Source of the DNA: Nectonema munidae
Taxonomy: Eukaryota > Nematomorpha > Nectonematoida > Nectonematidae
Length of the DNA: 64,000 bases
Reading direction: 5' to 3'
NCBI GenBank assembly: GCA_030549495.1
Contig: JAUIRK010000054.1
Span: 558,001-622,000 of the forward strand
Made by a program: the position numbers and the translations under genes. A model generated the notes under the pieces. The model did not search any database, was not told the origin of the DNA, and worked only from the letters and a program-made list of their open reading frames with translations. Below, piece by piece: positions 39,401 to 51,400 of the stretch; position 1 is the stretch's first letter, and every line of letters starts with the position of its first letter.

Positions 39401-42400
39401 AGGGAATCATGGATTAAAGAAATTTTTAAAGACCAGAAATTAGACTGACTGGTTTGTAGTTTGAGGCAAGCTTAGGATTTGTGTCTTATGAATAGATATG
39501 GCCCATCGATAAGGGGAGGGGCAAGGATTAAGATTATTAATTGATGTTGTAGGAAATATTAAAAGCTATAAAGTAATGATCACTACCTGTTAATGATGGT
39601 AAGGCAGAAATTGTCCGTTCACTATTTTCCACTATTCAAGTGTGAAGAAAATATAAAAATCCGTTTACATGAGCACTTAAGTATATTTGATTTAAAAGAT
39701 TCATATAAAAACAAAGGTACACCTATAAAAATGTTTAGTTCACCCCCTCATGCGCTACTCGTTAATCATTTGGGGGCATAGTAATCTGAGCAAAATAACT
39801 ACTATTCAAAAAAAGATTATGAGAGCAGCTTTCAATCTCAAATACAATGAACACACTAGAAGAAAGTTTTTGGAAATTAATTATTTCAAAATAGATGAAA
39901 TCTATATATTCGAAATACTCAAATTTGTTCTTAATTTTTTTCTAGTTTTTCCCCTCCTGCTCTATCTCATTTAATTTTCTTTTCACTAAATACTATACAT
40001 CATAATAATTTTTTCAATCATAGACTATATCTTCCCGGATCAAAAAAGTTTCATTTAAACAATCAGTTTCTTATAAAGTCCCAAAATTTTGGAACGAATT
40101 TATTAAGGCATTTTCTCTCTCTCTAAGTTATTCAATGCTAAATATTGCAATTAAAGGACATAAAATTAATCCTTTTTAACAATAATTATTTGTGATAAAA
40201 ACAACGGTTATATTTGTAAAAAATAAAACTTCTATAGAAACTGTTTTCTATTTACATATACATAATAGGCGTAATATATGTGTAAACAATGAAAAAGATA
40301 CCTGTAAAAATGAAAGATATCATGCACATAGCACTAATATCACTTTTTACTTTTCTTTGTCATCTCTTTTGTTCTTGGAGTTTTGCATATGAGGCGTGTG
40401 TGTAAAGGTAAATACCACGTTATATATATTATCTAAATAAATTTTCTTCCTTTCTTTAATATTAATTTCTTAATAAAGTTCTTTTAGACAACAAACCCAT
40501 CATTCTTCTAATACCATTTGGTATGATGCGAATTGGTCTAAATTTGGTTTAACCCATTAAGCAACATAGAAATCAGACGATATATAAAAAAACGCAGACG
40601 ATTTATATTCAAAGTCATTGAAAAAAGCAGACGAAGATGAAATTACTTATGTTCCCAAATGGAAAAATTGGGACTTAATGGGTTAATGTTAGAGTTAGTG
40701 TTTACGATACAGTTTGTGTTGAAGTTAGTTTTCGAGTACTTTTTCTAAAATTTGGGACTTAATGTCCATTCGTGTATTGGACCAATCTGTTTCACTGTTG
40801 CCTTGTTATTTCGTTCTAGGAAAGTCGTATGCGCTGCACAATAATTTAAAATTCTCAATCCAAAATAGAAAATGTTGCATATTTTGCTCAACTTTCATTT
40901 TTCTGTATTTTTATAAAATAACAATTTTATTACAATTTTGGGTGATGAGTAAGTTAACAAATAAATTTTTTATTTAATGTTGTGTTTTTGATAAGATGAA
41001 GACTTTCTGTTTAATGAAAGTTTTATTGCTTTTTGAACGTTTCTTTATTGTTTTCCTGTAAAGTTTCTATACATGCTTGGGATTTTTTTACTCTTTTATC
41101 CAAACGCACTTTTTTGTAAAATTATGTTTTAGATTTAATTAGTTTTATTGAATAAGGAAAAGTAGATTTTAAACTCACTTTTAGTGAAATCTGTTAATAA
41201 TGATAATTTCACGCTTTTGCAAGATGCAAGAAATAGTCTGTCTAAATTTAATACGAAAATACATGAAAACTAAACTAATCAATCATGAGCTCTTCACATA
41301 CAATGGAAAAATGTTGATAATGATTAATTTTATTTTCTATATACAGTATTTTCAAAATTGGACGAAAGTGAGTGACAGATCTGGTTTCGAATTTCACTTC
41401 ACAGATACTGCTTGCTAACATGCTTCTCTGTGAAGGAAGAAGGAAAAGACGTTTACTTGCGTGAGAAAGGGAAGACTGAAGATAAAGAGGATCGCAGCAA
41501 CCAGAATGTTAGGCAGATTTTTGTTGGTGTAGGGAAAGTGGGAAGGGAACATGTCCTGGAAGAAGTTGACTAGCGAAATGATGAAGCCGCACGCCACGTT
41601 GAAGGAAATGACGTAGAAGTTGAGGAAGAGGACGCAGACGAAGAAACGCGCGGTCGAAGTTGAGGTGAGGGTGTAGGGCAGGATTGTGAAGATGTAGTAG
41701 GTCTCGTTGAGATGTGAGTGCCACAACGACGCCTCGTGACTGCTCGGAAATATTTCCGAGAGGTAGGAGTGAAAGAGGATCTGGATGAAGCAGAACATGT
41801 AGCAGATCAGAGTGTCCACGAAGAAGATAAACGCCGTGTCCTTAAAAAAGTTTTTGGAGAAGGTGGTGCAGCTGGAGTACACCATGTTGATGCCCATGCT
41901 GATTCCATACGTGAAGAGGACGTGGATGAATGCATCCAGCCAGATCTAAAAGGATGGCCTGTTATCAAGACAACAAGTGGATTGATAGTAGGGTCGGATG
42001 CAGGCAATCTTGGGCCACTAAGTCTCCTAATCGTGTAGTGAATTTCATATTTTTAATGATTCTGAATCTATCTGTCTACGTGAGAGTATGTAAACTTGTG
42101 TGTGCATCATTCTGTGCTCTCACCTTCTGTCTGTGATCTTATGACATGACTGCAATATTCAGAAATACCACATTTATTGAATCCATCATAATTTCATTCA
42201 AAAAGCCAATAAACATTTATGCACATTTTTATTTTAGTCCTTACATCATGAGGAAGTGTTCAGGTTTTTTTATTAACACCCGAATGCATAAACAACTTTG
42301 AAATGTGCGATTTCCATTGTTTACAACAGAATTGTCTAAATCTACTACAACAATTACTCCACTTTATTTTGAAAATAGAATTTTATTCTTTTCTCAGTTT

Positions 42401-45400
42401 ATTAATTAATTAGGGCGATTAATTCACCCGAATGTTAATTTGACCGTATCCCAAAAATTGTAACAACACTTCAAATCTAAATAATAGAGATGGAGTGCAA
42501 TCTTGGTTTGCGAACGAAATTCGTCAGTTGCCCGAGATGTTCGTAAAGCGAGAAGCTTTTTATCAGCAGTGAATGCAATATGCGAATCATATAAACTCGC
42601 TACATTCCACCTTCATTATTGCTTACTAACGCGATCCTACAAAATGAAGAAAGAAAAGGCACTACAAAAATGACAAAAGGCGCAAGTTATGAGTCCATAG
42701 GCCGAGTAACAAAGTTACAAAGCGAAGAAGCTACCCTTATTATACTATTTCAGAGTAACATATGTGTGTTGCATTATTATCAAGAGTTTATTAATACAAA
42801 TGAATTGGCAGCCCGCACACTCCCCCCTTCTCTCGGTACGCAAGAATGTAAAGTGCTTAGCGAATTTTAATCAGTTAATATCTAAAATGTTTTAAGAGTT
42901 GTATGTATTTATTTATCAAGCTAGATTATAAAATCTTTATTTTTTAATAAAAAGTGATTAAAATTTCGTTTGAGAAAATTTTTCAAAATTAAGCTTTATA
43001 GTGAGACTAATGAAATAGAAAATGCTTGGTCATTATAAAAAATCAAAAATTAGCTGAAAGAATTAAAAATATTTTGAAACAAGAAATAAATCCCCATTTA
43101 CCAAGATACTAGTTTATGCTTCGGAATTGGAAAAATGTTTCAAGACATATTGGAAATCTAAAAAAATCCTGCTAACTGGAATAAATCTATGACAATAATT
43201 GAAGGATTGCTTTATTAAAATTTTGTATACGAAAGATGTTGATTTTAAAATATGTTTTCAAATAAAATTTTTATTGTTTTGTTGTCTCACTTGATAAGTA
43301 AATGGATAAAACTGATTTTTGGTAATTCTTAAACTATTTCAGATATTTGAGTGAAAAACTTTTGAGTTGGATCTTTACGAATTTGCATTTGCTTAGGCCA
43401 ATTTGACGTTGAAAGGACATCTCAGAACACGTTGGTACTGCAACTTTTGTGAGCAAATGTGAATAAAATACACACAGAGGTTATTCTGGGCCTTTTGCAC
43501 TGAACATATCTGAAAATCATCGTGTAGTTATTTTCACATAGTAAGTGCGTTTTCTAAAAAAATTGGGGAGCGCTATGATACTATAATATTCGTTCAGGCA
43601 AAATCTTTTGCTATTATAAAAAAGAATGACATTGAATGAGATCGTTTTGTGGGTAAAAATAAAGATAATGATTTGTGCAGATAAAATTCTTAAAAAGTTC
43701 TAGGCTGAATTTCATTAGTTAGAAATTTAGACATTCTTTTTTGTCAGGGAAGAGGAGAAAGGGGTTTCATCCTCATAATTACTTTTGCTTTCTCAGAATA
43801 AGACCATGTGACATAAATATAATTTGAAGGTGGCTATACAAAAGTATATTCCCGGAAAATTATTCTTGTACAAAGTCAAAAAAGAGGCTTAAATTTACTT
43901 CACTTCCATATAAGTGTTTAAATCTGTTGAAGTCGATTGAAAATTTGAACAAAGGCTTGTTTTTTGTATAATACAAACCATAGCCCAGTAAAAACATGAA
44001 AATGAAGTATGGCATCGTTCCGGTAACATAGAGAATCTAAAAAAATCAGTTACATAAATTTCACGATTTATTCCTAAATTTATTTAGAGAGGTGTCTGAA
44101 AACGTCAAAAATGAAGACAATTTCAGATGAAAAGAGTACTACCACAAAATACACAAAATTCTGGACATAATGCCAACGCCTTGAAGACAGCATCTACTTA
44201 TGCATTTAATAAGCAAGAAAGTTTATTGGAAATGACAAAATTGTTTCATTTTTAAGTTGTCGGTATCGCATCCCAGCAGAGAATAATCCTGCATAGCTGG
44301 AGGGATTAAAAGATTAAAAGTTATTACTGATGCTATACAGCTGATGAAAATCTTGTGACTTGTAGCATCTTCGAATTCTCTTAGTGAATGCATGAGTGTT
44401 ATTTACGTGATGATTAGATGTATTTTAGTAAATATAAGCAAAGTGTTGAAGTCTCATTCGTTCAAAATAAAAAGAAGAAAAAAGACTAAACTTTCAAACA
44501 AATTTATTTAAATGGAATTTTGGACTGCACGAGCTTTTATCAAGTTGAAGTATTAAATTCCTAACTTTTGATGACGGCCTTTTCATTCAAAGCATTTACA
44601 TCTTCTACATTCAGTGCTTCAGCGTGATAAATGTTTGAAACTTTAGACTTTTTTTGTTTACTCTTATTTTACTAAATGTTTTGTGTTTATTCAGAGAACT
44701 GAAACCACCAGTAAAAAGCGGTTTTTATGAGTTTTTAAGATTTATTTTGTCTTGAAGCGGAAGAAATTTACTTTTGCAAAACACTTTTTTCAGAATGTAT
44801 AAGATATGAAAGGGTCTTTGATAAAATTCTTTAAAATAGAAATTCCTTCATAAATTACCCCAGTACTACTGGGAATAAGAACCTTTAGAAGACATGGGAA
44901 TTTTTATCTGGAACGCATATTTTAAACTAACGTCCAATGACGCGTGTGGGTTTCGGAGGAATGGGAGAGTAATTGTGAGAAGAAGTAGATGATCTGAAGA
45001 ATGGTGATTGATAAGTATTAATTTACTGCGATTAACTTTAATTTTCATTTAAAAAATGAAATTCATTTATAATTGAATAAAATTGATCAGATTTCACTAA
45101 AAATGAGTTTCGATATTAAAACAATTTAAAATATTATAATTAAATCTGAAGCATAATTTCACTAAAAAGAGGTTGGATAAAGTAAAATATTATGAAATAC
45201 CAGGATAAAGAAAGGGATTAAATAAATGCTTCAAAATATAGTGAGGTGAATAGGAAAGAAAAATTGGAAAATGGATAGATTTTGCATCAAACAGCTTTAT
45301 CATCTGCATCGTTGATTCAAGAACAACGCGCCCCATGCATCGTCAATTTCAAATGAGACGAAATAATTTTTTATTTTTTTGTGATGCTCCAAATATCATT

Positions 45401-48400
45401 ACACATTAATCTTGTGCAAATGTTACTTTATCAGGCTCAAAAGAGAAGGAAATGTGAACTTCTGGATTAAATTACTTAGACTTTTTAAACCAATCACCTG
45501 AATTTAGAAATAAAAACCATTTTCAAAAAGTAAAGGATTAAGTTTTTGGTCTGAAAAACGTTTAGATTATGCAATAAAAACTAAAATTTTGTAAACAAAA
45601 TGAAGTCTCAATGCCGAGTAGAGAATGATTGTGATAATGCATGCATGTATCGTATTGACGCTAAAAATTAATTTTAAAGAAAGAGTTGCTTTGTAGCAGC
45701 GTGAAATATTGCTCAAAAAGTAAGGTTTACACTTTGAACTATGGATGTGGAATTTGAAATCTGCCCATATTTCACTTACTAAGCAAAGAGTGGGACGCAA
45801 AAGAGCATGCTACTACACAAAATGGTCTTGCATTAAAAATTGACTTTAAAAGGCTCGTTCACAAGTTTAGAGTTAATTTAATATACACATATATTTTGAA
45901 TATTTTATAAATGCTCTTTCAATTTTTGATATTGAAAATTCATAATTTTGTAGTTTGAGAGAAGAAACTTTATTAACCGGTTATCGACCACAGTCGACTT
46001 TAGGAAAATGTGAATCGTCTGCGTTTATTAATGCTTTTTAATACAAATCTTCTGCTTTACATTAGATATCGTCTGATTATTCTGGTCGTTAACGCGAATC
46101 TAAAAACCTAAAAAATGGCAAAAATACGCTAATTTATGTAAAATACATTTTGAGTGCAAAGAAAGGCTACTTTTATTGACTTTATCGGTGATGAAGGCGA
46201 TACTTGACTTACGGAAAACACAAGATGACCTATAAAATGCTGATATTTCAAAAAATTGATTACATGAATCACAAAAATGGAATGGAAAAGGTAAACGCTC
46301 TCTTGAAATCAATGAATAGTTTCCCTGTTGTGTAGTCCCGGTCACTGCACGTGATAATGCTTGGTGTTTCGATTTTCTTTTTAAAAAGACGGGCGCTTTT
46401 GAATCTCACCTTTTTCAAAAACTGTAAGCCTCGGCTTGTAATGCAGGAAATGAGAATCACGTTTAGTAGGAAGAGAAAAATGAGTTCGAAGCGAAATCCT
46501 CCCAAGTTTCCAATGTTGAAGGCGTTATCGATATTGCCAATCATTTTGTAACTGCAAAAAGAAATAATAATGGTTTATTTAAAAAATAAATTATAAAATT
46601 TAAAATATTCTCATATTAATTTTCAAATATTTACTTTTATCAAAAAAGTTGATATTTTCAAAATAATCTGTATTTTATGAGCATATACCGACACTGAAAA
46701 CAAAACTTAGTTCTATTCACTAGTTTGGGTAGTAAATGAATTACTGACTTTAGTAAAATAGAATTTACTAGCTTCATTAGTATCAGTTACAATATGCCAG
46801 CATGTGATTTCTAATGATGACTGCTGTTTTGGCTTACACTTTTTGCAAATAATTCTAAGAAGCCAAGGGTTCAAGTACGCTGTAACTGATATGAGGGGCC
46901 TACATTGCTGATAGATTTAATTTAATTGATTGCGAGGCTTCAATAAGCTGTCGTATTGATCACATCGATTTGCTCATATATCGAAAAGAAGCAAATTATT
47001 TTATCGATTTGGTCAACTTATATGCCTTAACTTGATTGTTAAGCACATATTAGCCATTGGTATACACAACCGAATACCTATACCATTCATCTAAAATCCA
47101 AGTTATATATGGCATTGAAAGGGATTCCTGAACATTAAAACCAAACCACAACTTCCTTATAAAGAAAGTAAGGATGAAAAGGTATACAGATCATGCAAAT
47201 GAATTTCCCATGTTTTTAAAATTAACCTATCCATATATATCACTTTTTCAAAATTCCCTTTCCTGATATAAAAGTTTAAAATGAGATTCTAAAGTTATTT
47301 CATTCCAAATTTGAAGCTCATTCTTCCCTGTTAGATATATTCATCTTTCTCTAAAAATCTAATCGCGAATTTATATTTTTTAATCACAAAGACTTCTTTT
47401 TTCCTACTCACTTACAAAATAATATACTGGATATTTTTTGTTTTCATCTCAACTGTCTACAAAAGTTATTTAGAGCGGAATACGCAATAAGAACTTTTCT
47501 TCGTCATCTAGCATCTGTGAATATGAATTAAAGAGAAAGCCTCTATGAATTAATTAAGTGCGAGCCAGAGCTAGAACTCTATGTAAACAAGCTTTAAGGT
47601 AGTTTTAGATTTCGCATTCTGGAGCTGCAGTTACAGAATCTATCCACTGCTCTGTGGCAATGCGCTAATGCTGGTTTCCACATTTTTGATTTCACTGAAC
47701 AAATGAAGGTGCTGAACATATCAAATAAATCATTCGATTTCTTTATCAAAAAGAAGCCGCCTTTCCTCCAAATAATCATATTTTTTCACTTTTTGGGCTT
47801 TTTTGAATAAATTCTTGATTAAATTTAAGGGTTATAAAGTTTTTGGGGTCAACGCATCGGGTAAAAAGTTCCGGAGCACCCAATAAAGCGTGTGATTTAA
47901 TTATAATGTTTGAAATAAATAAATAGGCGGATAAAATGAATAGATGTCGGTCTCTCGCACTCTACAAGTGCAAAAGATAGTAAGTATTGTGATGTGATGT
48001 AGAATTGAAAATTCTTGTTGATACATTTTAAGTTGACTTCAGCAAAAATTTTTACGCACATGGAAAATATCGCAACTCAAACAATTTTGAAAAACTTTGT
48101 CTAAAATGAGACATTTTTCTACAGGATTGATAAATGCACTGCCATTTCCTCATTTTTAAAGAAAGGAAAATCATTTACAACATTCAAATGCAAAAATGAT
48201 ACATCATTAAGGTTTTTAATTCCAAATTAGAGTTGTTAGATCACACGCAAATGCGTTCTCAATTTGTTCACATTTATCTAGTTCATTTATGTGTGTAATT
48301 CTGTTTTGCTAAAGACTAACTAATGCAAAGACTGCTAATGACCTATGGAAAATTTTGTATCAATTGAGAAAAGAGTACACTGTTATTTCATTTTTTCTTG

Positions 48401-51400
48401 CACAATAATTTAGCGGAAATTAGTGAATTACTTGAAGAACTCTTGCGAAGGTAAACGCAAATTTTCTACGGAGATGTTCTTCAAGATATTTTCTTTGACC
48501 TTTTCGGAAGTATAGCACTTATCCGTATTCCATTCCTAAAAAGATCAAAGAACATATTTAGAGGTGGGAGGCAAAATCTCCTTAAATCGCAAAGATGTGC
48601 TCTTCGCTTCACGTTTTTTCATGGCAGAGCTTTCGTTTCAACTTTTCACATATTTGGGAAAAATAAATTTATCGTTGGGTGCCTAGAAAAATACTCCGCC
48701 ACTTCAATTGCAGTCCTAGGATATGAGGAGTTGCACAAATTTTTGTTGATATTTTCTATTTTTACATTTTATTTAGCATACTTGTAACATTAAAAAGTTA
48801 AAGGTGCATGTAAGATATAAGTAACACTTTATTTAAATTACACACCCCACCCACGAAGGCAAATGAAATGTCTCAATCCCACCCTCTACGGTCACCAATT
48901 ATCCCTCAACATCAATTATTTCAACATCTCTCAAAAATCACCAAGTTTTTTCCAAAATGATTTAAATACTAAAATTTTTTGATTTAATTGAAATTTATTC
49001 GAATTTTTGCAGCTTAAGGAATAAAATATGTGAGTTAGAAAGGAAGGGTGCTAACTCCTGCCGTGTTATATTAAAATTTCTAAACCTATTTCTTATCTAA
49101 ATTGGAAAAAATATTTAACTTTTTTCAGCAATTTCAATTCAATTGCTTTTTGTGTGTCCTTCTCATGTGAACCTAACTTGTTATTTTAAGAAGTATTTTT
49201 TGCGGCAATCAAATGATTAGAAATAAATGTGCATGATCTATTCTTAGATATGATTATAGATCAGGTATTCTTGATTTCTTGGAAGAAATGCGTGCTTTTT
49301 GATCAATGTCTTTATCACATTTGATGATAAATCACAAAGAAATCCTAATAAAAGAATTTCACTTGTCAGATTAATATTTTTCAAGATATTTTGGACTTAA
49401 GACTACACGACGATTGACGAACAACTGCACAACTTTTGAGGTGGTTGTCCTGTAAAAGTCTATGATCCCAAGAAGCCTGGCCATTATGGCTCCAAAGTGT
49501 AACATTTGCTCGAAACTGCATGAATTCCAAGCACAAAATAATATTATTTTTCTGCTAATTCAATTATAAATATATTGACCAAAAAATTGTCACCAAATGA
49601 ATGTGGCGCTCTTGTTGACAGATTTTCCACTTATCCTGACCTTGCTGAATGGATATCCAAGAATAAACTTACTATATGTGGAAGTGTAAAGTCAAATATA
49701 GAATATTCTTTCCACAAATATTGAGATCTAAATATTTGAAAACACTATTATTACAGGAGTGGGAAAGTAAAAGAGTGTACTCGTTCTATACTTTCTTTGC
49801 AACTTACGTTCCTGAAAGGTATGTTAGAAAAAAATTCAAGGTTTTTTAGGTGCTATCATCACAATTCTGTACAAGTTTCAAACTATTTAGAGGCAAATCT
49901 AGACCAGAATCATTTAAACAAATCAAGGAGTGTAGTCGATGGCACTAATCGAATGAATTCGCTCACATCCATCTTCTAAAACCTATTGTGAAAATGGGCT
50001 AAACTCTTTGATTATCCTCTAGAAATTCTTTTCAAGAACAAAAAAGGAAGTAGAAAAGGCTTTTTGAATATTTAGTGTTATAATTCAATAAATGTAAGAT
50101 AAAGAACCCGTGAACTGAACTCTAAGACAAAATCGCTTTTCAATTTCTATGGATAAATGGAAAGAATATAATCGCCCTAACAAGTACTAAAAAACTTTGT
50201 GTAATTCTCAATTTTCTTATTGTGCTATTTAATTATGTGTTCTCTAAAACTCCATAGGGCCGCATCGCGGATGTATCCAGACTTCTTCCCAATTCACTGT
50301 GAGCACCATTGCAAGTTTTCCTTCTATTCATCATACAAATCCCACTTAGGAAGAATTTCTTGCGATTCTACGCGTGTTAACCGACATATCTTGATTCTAC
50401 AACAAGCAAAACTGAAGTCTATAAGAGTGCTTGCCAGTTTATTCGAAAAGTCTTAAAAGCAAACTGACCTCAATGACGGGGCGTGGTCATCACAACTAAT
50501 GAAATTATTATCTCCAATCTTTTTCAATTCTTCGCTATGCCTTCCATTATTACATGTTTCAAAAAATTGACAAAAGACACCATGGGAAAAGAAGTTCTGA
50601 AAAAAGGAGTGCATCATCTGATCCTGGAGCAGATTAGCGTGAAACTTAGGAAGCAGTGCAGAAGATGGGGCTTCCTTTCGAGCGTGTAAATAGTATGGGG
50701 TTGATGGCTCAAGTAATTTATTCTTTGAAGATTCTAATCTTTACAGGACGATTAAAAAATTCAAGAAAAGAAGAGCGCGTTTCTCAAAGATTCTCATGCT
50801 TTGCTGCGTGAAGAAGATGAAGTTAGCAATAAAATGTATATCTTTTATAAAAAAATAAAAAGTAAAGCGAGCGTAATGACCTCGCTTAGGACATTGCCCG
50901 AATAATGGAAGATAAACTTACATTTGCACACGAGCTCCACAGTGAAACGGAAAACACCGAGTTGTAGAAGAGGTAAAAGAGGAAGTAGGACATCAAGATG
51001 AGGTAGTGCGTTGTGTAGATGAAAGTGATGAAGGTGATGCACAGGCCCACGCCTAAAATAAAGACGCGCAATCACAACTCACTCCCCACCTCATCTCGCC
51101 TTCCTTCTCTTGGCTGAGCGCTTCGGACGCATCGCGGCAGAAGTGCCACGTGAATTACAAAGCGTCCCCTTCAAGGTACATAAAATTTTTTGAAAAAGAT
51201 GAGCACCCCTTTTGTTTTGCACCACTACCTCCAAACCAAATAACATTCTCGCTATAAAACAACCTCTATTACCATTCATATGATAAATAGGGCAATTTAA
51301 TTTGACCAAAAATCAAGATGCCTGATCTGAAATTGAAAAGCTTGAACTCTAGTTTCAGCTCCGCTAAAATTATTTACGTACCTCAGCTTCAAACCTGTCT

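Noticed and set aside
41718-42038. 106-codon plus-strand ORF
   Set aside because: It is the antisense shadow of the GC-rich SLC6 exon at 41945-41457.
44883-44993. Minus-strand segment HLLLLTITLPFLRN considered as the TM5-TM6 link
   Set aside because: Resemblance to the pre-TM6 loop is by chance; the 44036-43899 and 41945-41457 exons join directly with the expected Glu-Ile-Trp.
45597-45660. Minus-strand hydrophobic segment (VNTIHACIITIILYSAL) considered as SLC6 TM5
   Set aside because: Its phase fails at both junctions, and a far better TM5 exon with correct phases exists at 44036-43899.
24971-46096. CRISPR-like spaced repeats from the GCAGACGA units
   Set aside because: The units are short, inside TTAA-flanked MITEs, and scattered over tens of kilobases in a eukaryotic genome.
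50220-50689. Two plus-strand ORFs of 78 and 68 codons downstream of a piggyBac relic
   Set aside because: No transposase or host motif recognised; adjacent stops and no splice pattern.
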